Shown: in pieces, positions 32,669 through 41,311 of the stretch
Numbering within the stretch: position 1 is the stretch's first letter
How the letters are laid out: every line of letters starts with the position of its first letter
NCBI GenBank assembly: GCA_030526425.1
Contig: JAUNCT010000001.1
Location: 85,963 to 149,962 of the forward strand
Direction: 5' to 3'
Length of the DNA: 64,000 bases
DNA from: Clostridia bacterium
GTDB taxonomy: Bacteria; Bacillota; Clostridia; Christensenellales; CAG-138
Notes under the pieces: model-generated
Told to the model about the DNA's origin: nothing
Seen by the model: only the letters and a program-made list of their open reading frames with translations
The model's database searches: none
Program-made: the position numbers and the translations under genes

Positions 32669-32766
32669 ACTATACAAAAATTGTGCAAAACAATACATAA
32701 TACGTATTTTTCATACAAATAGGCACTTTTTTGAATGAATCCGAGAAATTGTGAAATTTTTGGGGA

Positions 32767-32796
32767 TTGAATGTGGCGCGTGATGTTTGATATAAT
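32767..32796 (+). promoter_or_regulatory. promoter of the sodium:solute symporter gene
   Basis: TTGAAT (32767-32772), 18-bp spacer, TATAAT (32791-32796). An AATACGTATT palindrome (32699-32708) and further A/T-rich repeats lie upstream and may bind a regulator. Confidence 0.65.
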
Positions 32797-32840
32797 GCGT
32801 CTATAATCAACCCCGTAAGGGGACAAGGAGGAACTCTATA

Positions 32841-34301
32841 ATGGGTGGTAGCACTTTGGTTACTGTCGTCGTTATCGTGTACCTGCTGTTCATGCTTTGG
32901 ATCGGCTGGTATTCTTCGAAGAAGATCACGACGAACACGGACTTCATGGTCGCGGGTCGCAGACTCGGACCGGTTCTCATGGCAGGTACTCTGGCCGCGA
33001 CTGAGATCGGCGGTGGTTCCAGCCTCGGCGTTGTGCAGCAGGGCATGCAGAATCATGGTCTGAGCGCATCCTGGTACATCATCACGATGGGTATCGCCTT
33101 CATCATCCTGGCGTTCCTCGCTCCGAAGTTCCGCGGCGCGACCGTCAAGACGGTTCCGGAATACTTCCGTCGTCGTTACGGTAAGTCCAGCGGTCTGATC
33201 ACCTCGATCATCACCTTCATCCCGCTCGTCGGTCTGACGGTCGGTCAGTTCATCGCTTCCGCGGTCATCCTGTCCACCATGCTGGGCATCAGCTACGGCA
33301 CCGCGGTCATCATCGTTTCCATCGTCGTTACCATCTATTCCATCATGGGCGGTCTGTGGAGCGTTACCCTCACCGACTTCGTGCAGGTCTTCCTCATCGT
33401 TGCCGGTATGGTCATCGCCGTTCCCTTCGCCCTCAAATATGCCGGCGGTTGGAGCGAGGTCACTGCGAACGTTCCCGCAGATACCTTCAACATGTTCAAG
33501 GGCTACTCCCCCTTCGATGTCGTCTCCCTCGTGATCATGTACGTTGCGACCTTCTCCGTCGGTCAGGAAGCTGTTTCCAGATTCTATGCGGCGAAGGACG
33601 GCAAGGCTGCTAAGGGCGGTTCCGTCCTCGCGGCGATCGTCAACTTCATCTACGCGTTCATCCCCACCATCCTCGGTATCATCACCCTCGCCCTCATCAA
33701 CATGGGCAAGTTCAGTGCTGAGGAATTCGCAGGTGTCGGCGCTCGTTACGCTCTCCCCGTCCTCGCGATCAAGACCATGCCCGGTATCATCTGCGGTCTG
33801 CTCTTCGCCGGTATCATCTCCGCGACGATGTCCAGCTCCGACTCCGACTTGCTCGGTGCGGGCTCCGTCTTCGCGAACGATATCTACAAGCAGGTCATCA
33901 AGCCGAACGCTTCCGCGAAGGAAGTCATGATGGTCACCAAGATCACCATGGCGGTCGTCGGTCTCGTCTCGATGGTCATTGCGTACTTCAACACCAAGAG
34001 CCTCATCACGATCCTCATGTTCTGCTTCACGCTCCGTGCTGCGGGTACTTTCTTCCCCTACGTGCTCGGTCACTACTGGAAGAAGGCTTCCACCGCCGGT
34101 ACCGTTGCTTCTCTGATCGCCGGTACTGCTGTGGTCGTCTACCTTGACAATATCGCCAAGACGAAGGTCCTGTTCGGTATCACCTTCAACCAGACCATCG
34201 TTCCCGGTCTCGTTGCAGCGCTGATCGCATTCGTCGTGTTCTCTTTCATCTTCCCGCCGAAGAAGGAGACCACCGAGCTCGAGTACGAAGCCGAAGACTA
34301 A
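32841..34301 (+). CDS. sodium:solute symporter family protein
   Basis: A 486-residue transporter with about 13 hydrophobic segments of the LeuT-like SSS fold. Family segments include DFMVAGRRLGPVLMAGTLAA, ATEIGGGSSLG and GIISATMSSSDSDLLGAGSV, the last lying near the sodium site. AAGGAGGA precedes the start. The codon pattern is strongly biased to GTC/ATC/CTC, suggesting high expression. The substrate (amino acid, acid or sugar) cannot be told. It stands alone between a promoter and a terminator. Confidence 0.93.
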   Translation: MGGSTLVTVVVIVYLLFMLWIGWYSSKKITTNTDFMVAGRRLGPVLMAGTLAATEIGGGSSLGVVQQGMQNHGLSASWYIITMGIAFIILAFLAPKFRGATVKTVPEYFRRRYGKSSGLITSIITFIPLVGLTVGQFIASAVILSTMLGISYGTAVIIVSIVVTIYSIMGGLWSVTLTDFVQVFLIVAGMVIAVPFALKYAGGWSEVTANVPADTFNMFKGYSPFDVVSLVIMYVATFSVGQEAVSRFYAAKDGKAAKGGSVLAAIVNFIYAFIPTILGIITLALINMGKFSAEEFAGVGARYALPVLAIKTMPGIICGLLFAGIISATMSSSDSDLLGAGSVFANDIYKQVIKPNASAKEVMMVTKITMAVVGLVSMVIAYFNTKSLITILMFCFTLRAAGTFFPYVLGHYWKKASTAGTVASLIAGTAVVVYLDNIAKTKVLFGITFNQTIVPGLVAALIAFVVFSFIFPPKKETTELEYEAED

Positions 34302-34339
34302 ACAAAAAAGAACGGTCCCGATCGGGACTGTGTGACCCG

Positions 34340-34372
34340 AAACGGGGGATGCGCTTGCATCCCCCGTTTTGC
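34340..34372 (+). terminator. terminator of the symporter gene
   Basis: 12-bp stem (34341-34352 with 34357-34368) then a T run. A palindrome GTCCCGATCGGGAC (34315-34328) precedes it. Confidence 0.85.
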
Positions 34373-34665
34373 GTTGCCTTTCTTTTCTTTCCCGCTTTTC
34401 ATTGAGACATAGCAACCGGAACGGAGGGATGCTGAACCGCTGTAAACAGGTGCCTTTTGTCCGTATTTCATTGCGATACATACTTTGCGTTGTCGTATGA
34501 AATGAGAGTGCGGGAATTAATAACGGTACACAAAGAGCAAGGTTCGCAAGAAAGAGAATGGCAGATGTTTTTTCGCAACTGCGTCAGCGCGCGGATACAT
34601 GTGGAAACGCGGAGACCCACCGGAGTACGGATCGCGCGCCGTACGGAATGCAAGAAAAGAACAGG
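34373..34665. other. gene-free interval between symporter and tctA
   Basis: About 290 bases without a convincing gene. The longest open frames overlap the tctA terminator or lack ribosome sites. A short TTTCAT/ATGAAA inverted pair lies at about 34467-34502. I recognise no RNA gene or repeat here. Confidence 0.5.
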
Positions 34666-34703
34666 AAAACACCCCGTTCCGAAAAATCGGAACGGGGTGT
34701 TTT
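34666..34703 (-). terminator. terminator of the tctCBA operon
   Basis: Perfect 15-bp stem (34666-34680 with 34689-34703) flanked by A and T runs, just after the tctA stop on the minus strand. Confidence 0.88.
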
Positions 34704-34716
34704 GCAATCGTACGGG

Positions 34717-36216
34717 TCAGCGTTTCCGCAACTTCGCCATGAGTTTTTTGTAAGCTGCGGTCTGCGAAAGGATGAGATAGACGATCGCAACGAACAGGAG
34801 CACGGAAATCGGGCTCTTGAAGATCGACAGGAACATCTTCCAAACCGAACCTTTTGCGAGCAACACGCCGCGACGGAAGTTGTTTTCGAACAGCGTGATG
34901 AGGATCGAACCGAGGACCACCGGAGCGATCGGGAAATCGTACTTCTTCAAAAAGTAACCGATCAGACCGAAGCCGAACATCCAGAAAATGTCGTACAGGC
35001 TGTTGCGGATGGCGAACGCGCCGATGACCGAAAGCACGAGGATCATCGGCATCAGGATCCCTTTCGGGATCTCGACGACCTTGGCGAACAGTTTGATGCC
35101 TGTCAGACCGAAGATGCAAAGGAACACGGCGCCGATCCACAGGAACGCGATGATGAGCCAGTACATGTCCGGCTGCTGCTGAATGAACTTCGGACCGACC
35201 TGAATGCCTTGGATGGACAGGGCGGAAATGAGTACCGCGGTGATCGCGTCGCCGGGAATGCCGAGCGTCAGCATGGGGATGAACGCACCGCCGATGGCCG
35301 CGTTGTTCGCGGTTTCCGGCGCGACGATGCCTTCCACTGCGCCTTCGCCGAAGGGCACCGCGGGGTTTTTCACGGAGCGCTTCGCCTGATCGTATGCGAG
35401 GAGCGCGGCGATATCACCGCCCGCGCCCGGCAAGGCGCCGATGACCACGCCGAGGACCGCAGAGCGGAGCGTCAGCGGGATGTATTTGAGGCTTTCGCCG
35501 AAGGTCGGAATGATCTTGTCGATCTCCTGTTTTACGGGCTTGGCGCCGCGGTCGCTGATCTGCACGAAGGCTTCGGAGGCACCGAACAGACCGATCATTG
35601 CGACGACGAAGTGAACTCCCGAGTTGAGGTACGGGATATCGAAGGTGAACCGTTTGACGGCGGTTTGCGGGTCGATACCCACGCAGCCGAGGAACAGACC
35701 GATGCAACCGCCGATGATGCCGCTTGCGATGGATTTGCCGCCGAGGGAACCGACCATCATCAGACCCATGAAGGCAAGCATCAGGTAGTCGACGGATTTG
35801 AATTTCAGGGCGATCTTCGCAACGAGCGGCGCGGCGAACATCAGTACGGCGATGCCGATGGCGGTGCCGATGATGGACTGCGTTGTTGCGATGCCCATCG
35901 CATAGCCGGCTTTTCCCTTCTTGGCGAGCGGATAACCGTCGAGCGCGGTGGCAACGGCGGCGGGCGCGCCGGGAATGTTCAGCAGGATCGCCGAACGGGA
36001 ACCGCCGTATACGACGCCGACGAATACGCCGATCATCAGCGCGAGCGCCGTTTCGGTCTTCCACCCGAAGGTGAAACTAACGAGGATGGAAACGGCCATC
36101 GTGCCCGAAAGCCCGGGGATCGCGCCGATGTAAACGCCGGAAAAGCAACCGACGGCAACGAGAACGAACAGAAGCGGGTTGGTGAACGCCGCGGACATGT
36201 ATTTCAATGCTTCCAC
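34717..36216 (-). CDS. tctA: tripartite tricarboxylate transporter large permease (TctA family)
   Basis: A 499-residue membrane protein with about 12 hydrophobic segments. Diagnostic TctA segments are GAIPGLSGTMAVSILVSFTFG, GGSRSAILLNIPGAPAAVAT, GALPGAGGDIAALLAYDQAKR and LTLGIPGDAITAVLI. The start is GTG at 36216: AAGGAGG lies five bases before it and overlaps the tctB stop, whereas an upstream ATG would precede the ribosome site. It is the third gene of a tctC-tctB-tctA operon for carboxylate uptake driven by an ion gradient. Confidence 0.94.
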   Translation of the reverse strand: MEALKYMSAAFTNPLLFVLVAVGCFSGVYIGAIPGLSGTMAVSILVSFTFGWKTETALALMIGVFVGVVYGGSRSAILLNIPGAPAAVATALDGYPLAKKGKAGYAMGIATTQSIIGTAIGIAVLMFAAPLVAKIALKFKSVDYLMLAFMGLMMVGSLGGKSIASGIIGGCIGLFLGCVGIDPQTAVKRFTFDIPYLNSGVHFVVAMIGLFGASEAFVQISDRGAKPVKQEIDKIIPTFGESLKYIPLTLRSAVLGVVIGALPGAGGDIAALLAYDQAKRSVKNPAVPFGEGAVEGIVAPETANNAAIGGAFIPMLTLGIPGDAITAVLISALSIQGIQVGPKFIQQQPDMYWLIIAFLWIGAVFLCIFGLTGIKLFAKVVEIPKGILMPMILVLSVIGAFAIRNSLYDIFWMFGFGLIGYFLKKYDFPIAPVVLGSILITLFENNFRRGVLLAKGSVWKMFLSIFKSPISVLLFVAIVYLILSQTAAYKKLMAKLRKR

Positions 36217-36226
36217 AGGGACCTCC

Positions 36227-36751
36227 TTACGGTACGACGACGCCAAACAGGACGTCGAACAGCAGGTAGATCATCGCCATGATGATCGCCGTCCAGAGGA
36301 TGTTTTTGACCGGGTCTTTTTTCTGCAGGTAGCAGATGGTCGCGTACAAGTACAGGGGCGTCGCGATATAGAAGCCTAGCCCAAGATACAGCGCGATGCA
36401 GTAGGCGATGGTCGCAAGGAACATTACCACGAAGTCGACCGGGAAAATATAGGACACGGTGGTTTTGATCCGCTCAAGCAAGGTGCCCGAGGTGCCGGAG
36501 GCCATCTTTCGTTCCGACAGGATGACGAAGACCGTCAGAACGACCCAAAGGACGCTCACGATCATCGGCACGGCCGCTGCGGAGGTCATTTTCTTTGCAG
36601 TGTCGACCTTGTTCCAAAGGTCCCACGAAAGGTATACGCAACACAGACCGAGCACAAGCAGGATATAGGCGAACACGCGTTCGCCGGGGGCGAGCTTTTG
36701 CTGCGGTTTTTCCGGTGGAACCGGAACGGAACACTTTTTTTGTTCTTCCAA
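36227..36751 (-). CDS. tctB: tripartite tricarboxylate transporter small permease (TctB family)
   Basis: A 174-residue protein with four hydrophobic segments and a charged, Pro-rich N-terminus, as in TctB. Sequence conservation in this family is weak; the identification rests on size, topology and position between tctC and tctA. The start codon is TTG at 36751 with GGGAGG eight bases upstream. Its stop overlaps the tctA ribosome site. Confidence 0.88.
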   Translation of the reverse strand: MEEQKKCSVPVPPEKPQQKLAPGERVFAYILLVLGLCCVYLSWDLWNKVDTAKKMTSAAAVPMIVSVLWVVLTVFVILSERKMASGTSGTLLERIKTTVSYIFPVDFVVMFLATIAYCIALYLGLGFYIATPLYLYATICYLQKKDPVKNILWTAIIMAMIYLLFDVLFGVVVP

Positions 36752-36849
36752 GACGGAAACCTCCCTTCAAATCGAAACGGCGGCGTGTGACACGCCGTCA
36801 CACGCCGTCATACGGTTATCGGTTGTACAATACGGTCGGACCGACCCGG

Positions 36850-37815
36850 TCAGTCGATCGCGCCTGCGGTCTTCAACGCGCCGATGGTATTGGCGGAGTA
36901 AGCGGTGATGTATTGTTCGGCTTCCGCACCGGTGTAGCCTTTGAAGTTGATGGAACGGTTTGCGAGGACTTCCTGATAACTCGGATCCTGTCCGGCTGCG
37001 CTGAACGCGGCGGACAGCTTTTCGATGATGGAAGCGTCGGTGCCCTTCTTGACGAACACGCCGTAGAACGGACCCCAGGGCAGGTACTGTTCGAATGCGG
37101 GGTACTCGGCGAGGATGGAGGGCACGCCGGGGAGCGCCGCGACTTCGTCCTTCGAGAACATGCACAAGAACTTGATATCGCCGGATTCCGCATACTGACG
37201 GCCGCTCATGACCTTGCAGACGGTGAATTCGCACTCGCCGCCCATCACTGCGGTCAGTGCGGACTTATCGGAATCGTACGGGATCTGGTTGAAGGTCGCG
37301 CCGGTGACGCTGGTGATGAAGGAGCCGACTTCCCACGGGAGACCGCCCTTACCGGTGGTGGACAGCGTGACGGATTCGGGTTCGGCCAGCGCGGCGTTCA
37401 CGATATCGGTGAAGGAGTTGTACGGGGAATCCTTCGGAACGACGATACCGACGGTCTCATCGCCGATGAGGTAGACGCAGTCGAAATCGGCGTAGGTCAG
37501 TTCGGAAATTCCGAGGACCTGATAGAGAGGAGCGTTCTCGGCACCCATCAGCAGGTTGTAGCCGTCGGCTTCCTGGTCGCTGACGTACTGTACGGCGATG
37601 GAACCCGTGCCGCCGGTCATGTTCTGGCAAACGATGGAGGCGCCGAAGTCTTTTTCCGCAAGGGAAGCAAGGGGACGCATGAGGACATCGGTGCCGCCGC
37701 CCTCACCCCACTGGATGATGCCGTTGACGTTCTTCTCGGGATAATCCGCGAGTGCGACGGAGCATACGGACAGAGCCATTGCAACTGCCAAAACGAGTGC
37801 GAAAAACTTCTTCAT
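36850..37815 (-). CDS. tctC: tripartite tricarboxylate transporter binding protein (TctC/Bug family)
   Basis: A 321-residue extracellular binding protein. The signal peptide ends near residue 23 (SVALA); the early cysteine in LSVCSV is not in a lipobox. Bug-family segments include VNGIIQWGEGGGTDVLMRPLA near the mature start, VCQNMTGGTGSIAVQYV and LPWEVGSFI. It captures a carboxylate for the TctAB permease. It has its own promoter (37932-37960) and a hairpin (36782-36796) between it and tctB. Confidence 0.92.
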   Translation of the reverse strand: MKKFFALVLAVAMALSVCSVALADYPEKNVNGIIQWGEGGGTDVLMRPLASLAEKDFGASIVCQNMTGGTGSIAVQYVSDQEADGYNLLMGAENAPLYQVLGISELTYADFDCVYLIGDETVGIVVPKDSPYNSFTDIVNAALAEPESVTLSTTGKGGLPWEVGSFITSVTGATFNQIPYDSDKSALTAVMGGECEFTVCKVMSGRQYAESGDIKFLCMFSKDEVAALPGVPSILAEYPAFEQYLPWGPFYGVFVKKGTDASIIEKLSAAFSAAGQDPSYQEVLANRSINFKGYTGAEAEQYITAYSANTIGALKTAGAID

Positions 37816-37931
37816 GCTGGTTCTCCTTGTGTGGTTTTTTATGATGCGAACCCGCGGGAACCGCGGGAAGGATCCGGGATAGGATAGGAATATGAAGTGT
37901 GATAAAAATTTTCTATTGCTTTGATAAAATG

Positions 37932-37960
37932 ATTATATATCTTTGGATATGGAAAGACAA
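37932..37960 (-). promoter_or_regulatory. tctC promoter
   Basis: On the minus strand TTGTCT (37960-37955), 17-bp spacer, TATAAT (37937-37932). The leader is about 110 bases and contains GGAATATGAA and TTTTCTATTG blocks (on +, 37887-37896 and 37909-37918), also found before the TAXI operon. Confidence 0.7.
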
Positions 37961-38071
37961 GTGCTTTCGGAAATTCTTCGGCGCGTTCTCCGGTTTGCGG
38001 TGCCTTAGCGCCGGTGATATACTGTGAAAAACACATGTTCTTTCAAAAGAACGCGATCGAGGAGGAGTTCC

Positions 38072-38962
38072 GTGGAAAACACGCAGGGGAAGAATCTCAA
38101 AAAATATCTTGTGTGGGTCTTTGCCATCGGCTGGACCATGCAGTTCGTCGCATCGTATTTTGCGCGGAGGGGAAACCTCGCCCTGTTCAACGGCATCCTC
38201 GCGGTTTCGATGTTCGCGCCGCTGGTCTCGGCGGTTCTTTCCGGAGAAAAGGTCCGATCCGTCGGCTGGGGGTTCCGCTTGAAAGGAAAGCTGCGGCATT
38301 GGCTCGCGGCATGGTTCCTCCCGGCGGTTCTCGGATGTCTCGGTGCGGCGCTGTTCTTCTTGCTGTTTCCGAAAACGCTGAGCACGGACCTGTACTATAT
38401 CCGCGCAACGCTCGGCGAGGCGGGCATCGCGGCACTGGAAGCACAGGGCATGACGGTCGCATTGTACGCCGGGGTCAGCGCACTTTCGGCGGTGACTTAT
38501 GCGCCGCTGCTGAATATGCTCTTTGCCGTCGGCGAGGAAGCCGGATGGCGCGGTGTGATGTATCCCGCGCTGAAACGGCGGTTTGGGACAGTCCGCGGGC
38601 GTATCGCCGGCGGTGTGATCTGGGGCGCGTGGCATTGGCCCGTCATGTTGCTTGCGGGTTATGAATACGGATTGCGGTATTTCGGTGCGCCTGTTCTCGG
38701 ACCGATGCTGTTTTGCGTCATCGCCTGCGCGATGGGTGTTTTGCTGGACCGGCTGTATGAACGCACAGGTTCGGTTTGGGCGGCGGCGCTCGGTCACGGT
38801 GCGATCAACGCGTTTGCGGGCGTACCCACGCTGCTGTGCGGACCGGCGTATACCGCGGGAATGACGATCGCGGGCCCGCTCATGATCGGCGCGGTCGGTG
38901 GGATCCCTCTGATGGCAACGGCGGTCTATATCCTCATCAAAGACGCGAAGACGGAATCATAA
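38072..38962 (+). CDS. CPBP family intramembrane metalloprotease (CAAX-protease-like)
   Basis: A 296-residue membrane protein with about eight hydrophobic segments. The family's catalytic motifs are AVGEEAGWRGVMYPAL (EExxxR), WGAWHWPVM (HxxP-type) and LGHGAINAF (third His and Asn). Related proteins cleave within membranes or confer bacteriocin self-immunity. The start is GTG at 38072, five bases after GAGGAGGAG; an ATG further upstream would precede that site. Monocistronic. Confidence 0.9.
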   Translation: MENTQGKNLKKYLVWVFAIGWTMQFVASYFARRGNLALFNGILAVSMFAPLVSAVLSGEKVRSVGWGFRLKGKLRHWLAAWFLPAVLGCLGAALFFLLFPKTLSTDLYYIRATLGEAGIAALEAQGMTVALYAGVSALSAVTYAPLLNMLFAVGEEAGWRGVMYPALKRRFGTVRGRIAGGVIWGAWHWPVMLLAGYEYGLRYFGAPVLGPMLFCVIACAMGVLLDRLYERTGSVWAAALGHGAINAFAGVPTLLCGPAYTAGMTIAGPLMIGAVGGIPLMATAVYILIKDAKTES

Positions 38963-38972
38963 CAGATTGACG

Positions 38973-39007
38973 AAAACGGGGGAACCCATATCGGGTCTCC
39001 CGTTTTT
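38973..39007. terminator. bidirectional terminator between convergent genes
   Basis: Imperfect stem around an ATAT loop with A-run before and T-run after, lying between the CPBP gene and the GH3 gene. Confidence 0.7.
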
Positions 39008-41280
39008 CAATGTCCGCGTTTCCGGCGCTTGCGTTCGGCATATGCGGCAACCCTTAGGGCGGCGTTGCCCTTCAGCCCGGTAAAGATCTGCACGGCGCGC
39101 AGCGGGCATTCGTTGGCCATGGTCATCAGCCACAGATGGTCTGCGGAACCGCGCCCGAAGAGCTTTGCGACCACCCGGTCATAGCAGCGGAGCGCGAACC
39201 GGGTGAACGGCGAGACCGCCGCAAGCTCACCCGCGGTGCTGTTGACGGAAAAGCCTTCCCGGGAAGGTGCTTTATCCGCGATCCGCGGCAGACGCAGCCA
39301 ATCTTCCCGGTTGGGGGCGCCGTGCGGTGCCGCATACCACGAGGCATCCTTCGGGCGCTTTTCGTCCGTGCCGGTCGCGTAGTCGATGCTCAGCGAACCC
39401 GTTTGCAGCGTGTAGATTCCACGGGGCGTTTTCCAGCCGCCGTCCCAAAGCGCGAAGGTGCGCTCATCCAACGGAAAGGAGATCTCGGCGCTTTGTCCGG
39501 GCAAGAGAAAAACCTTGCGGAAGCCCTTCAGCTCGCGGAGTGGACGGTGCATCCCGTCCTGCGTCATGCCTGCATAGAGCAGCACGGCGTCTTTTCCGGC
39601 GCGGTCCCCCGTGTTCGTGACGACGACCGTTGCCGTTTTCCCGTCGCACCGAAGGTCCGAATACGAGAACGTCGTGTAGCTCAGTCCATGCCCGAAGGGA
39701 AAGCGTACGGGAACATTCGCTTTTTCGTAATAGCGGTAGCCGACATAGACGCTTTCCGTGTACTCTTCGCAACGATCCTTTCCCCAAGTGGCGGTGCACG
39801 GAACGTCTTCGTATGTCAGGGGCCAGCTTTCGGCGAGTCTTCCGCAGGGGTTCGCCTCACCGGTCAGCAGCTTTGCGAGTGCAGCCGCGCCTGCCTGACC
39901 GGAAAGCCCCATCCAGAGAATGCTCTTGACCCGGTCTGCCCATGGGGTTTCCACCGGGCAACCGCAAATGAGAACAACGGCGGTGTTCGGGTTTGCCGAT
40001 GCGACGGCTTCGATCAGGCGGTCCATTCCGGCGGGCAATGCCATCGCTTGCCGGTCGAATCCTTCGGTCTCGTACCGTTCCGGAAGACCCGCCACGACGA
40101 CGACGTTCTTTGCGGTTTTTGCGCGGAGCATGGCTTCACGCAAAAGCGCATCATCTCCGGAACCATCCGGAAGATACCCCGGAAGATAGTCTTGGGCGCC
40201 GAAATGCGCGAGGAAAGATTCCGTACGGATTGCGTGGACCTTGCTGCTGCCGGAACCCTGAAAGCGGAAATGCTCCGCCATCGCACCGATGACAAGAGTC
40301 TTTTGCGGAACGATCGGCAAGAACCCGGCGTCGTTTTTCAGCAGCACGGCGCTTTCGGCGGCGATGGTTTCTGCGAGCGCATGGTGTGCATCGGGGTCGT
40401 ATGTTTTCGGATGCGCCCGGAGAGCGGCGCTCTTTTCCGCGGCGAAGCGGGCAACGCGTGCGGCACAGGCATCCAAGGCTTCCGGGGACAGGGTTCCTTC
40501 ATGCAGCGCCGACAGCGCTTCGGCTTCCCCGTAGCCGCTGCCGCCGGGCATCGCAAGGTCGCATCCGGCGCGGAAAGCTTCGGTGCGATCGTTCAGCGCA
40601 CCCCAGTCGGTCATGATGAGACCGCCGAACCCCCATTCCTCCCGCAGGATCCCGGTCAGTAAGCGCCGGTTTTCGCTGCAGTACACGCCGTTCAGCAGGT
40701 TGTATGCACTCATGACGGAGGAAGGCTTGCCGTTTTTGACGGCGATCTCGAAGGGGGTCAGGTAGATCTCGCGCAGTGCGCGTTCGTCCACGCGGCTGTC
40801 GGAGGTCATGCGGTGCGACTCGCGGTTGTTGCATGCGAAGTGTTTCAGACAGGTACCGACCCCCGTGGCTTCCGCTCCGCGGATATACGCCGCCGCCATG
40901 TGTCCCGCAAGGTACGGGTCCTCGGAGAAATATTCGAAGTTGCGCCCGCACAGCGGATTGCGTTGGATATTTGCGCCCGGTCCCAAAAAGGTGCAAACAC
41001 CGGCAGATGCCGCTTCCGCTGCGATCGCAGAGCCTGTTTTTTCGGCAAGGTCCGTGTCGAAGCTCGCCGCAAGCAGGCTTTCGGAAGGAAAGCACGTCGC
41101 GAGGTGGGAATCCGTCAAACCGAGGTTGTCGCCTTTGCCGCGGGTTTTGCGCAGTCCGTGGGGACCGTCCGCGACCTTCACAGAAGGGATCCCGGCGTTG
41201 GGGAAATCCTTCGTGTCCCATTGCGTCGCACCGCTGCACAGGCGGATCTTTTCTTTGTTCGTGAGTGTTTTCGGCTGCAT
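39007..41280 (-). CDS. glycoside hydrolase family 3 beta-glucosidase
   Basis: A 757-residue enzyme without a signal peptide, so probably cytoplasmic. Family 3 segments appear in order: VKVADGPHGLR, GPGANIQRNPLCGRNFEYFSED, LKHFACNNRESHR, and the nucleophile aspartate in FGGLIMTDWGAL. The C-terminal half has the second alpha/beta domain (GLPERYETEGFDR) and a fibronectin-III-like domain (VVTNTGDRAGKDAVLLY). The start at 41280 has only a modest GGAAAAAG site. It follows the secreted LRR gene by 31 bases in an operon. Confidence 0.93.
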   Translation of the reverse strand: MQPKTLTNKEKIRLCSGATQWDTKDFPNAGIPSVKVADGPHGLRKTRGKGDNLGLTDSHLATCFPSESLLAASFDTDLAEKTGSAIAAEAASAGVCTFLGPGANIQRNPLCGRNFEYFSEDPYLAGHMAAAYIRGAEATGVGTCLKHFACNNRESHRMTSDSRVDERALREIYLTPFEIAVKNGKPSSVMSAYNLLNGVYCSENRRLLTGILREEWGFGGLIMTDWGALNDRTEAFRAGCDLAMPGGSGYGEAEALSALHEGTLSPEALDACAARVARFAAEKSAALRAHPKTYDPDAHHALAETIAAESAVLLKNDAGFLPIVPQKTLVIGAMAEHFRFQGSGSSKVHAIRTESFLAHFGAQDYLPGYLPDGSGDDALLREAMLRAKTAKNVVVVAGLPERYETEGFDRQAMALPAGMDRLIEAVASANPNTAVVLICGCPVETPWADRVKSILWMGLSGQAGAAALAKLLTGEANPCGRLAESWPLTYEDVPCTATWGKDRCEEYTESVYVGYRYYEKANVPVRFPFGHGLSYTTFSYSDLRCDGKTATVVVTNTGDRAGKDAVLLYAGMTQDGMHRPLRELKGFRKVFLLPGQSAEISFPLDERTFALWDGGWKTPRGIYTLQTGSLSIDYATGTDEKRPKDASWYAAPHGAPNREDWLRLPRIADKAPSREGFSVNSTAGELAAVSPFTRFALRCYDRVVAKLFGRGSADHLWLMTMANECPLRAVQIFTGLKGNAALRVAAYAERKRRKRGH

Positions 41281-41311
41281 CGTTCGTTCTTTTTCCGTTG
41301 CGTCGTTCTCG

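Noticed and set aside
34436..34507. 23-codon frame after GGAGGG
   Set aside because: The GGAGGG directly abuts the ATG, leaving no spacing, and the peptide shows no features; it is probably chance.
36782..36796. GGCGTGTGACACGCC palindrome between tctC and tctB as a regulator site
   Set aside because: It lies inside the operon with no promoter nearby; a message-stabilising hairpin is the simpler reading.
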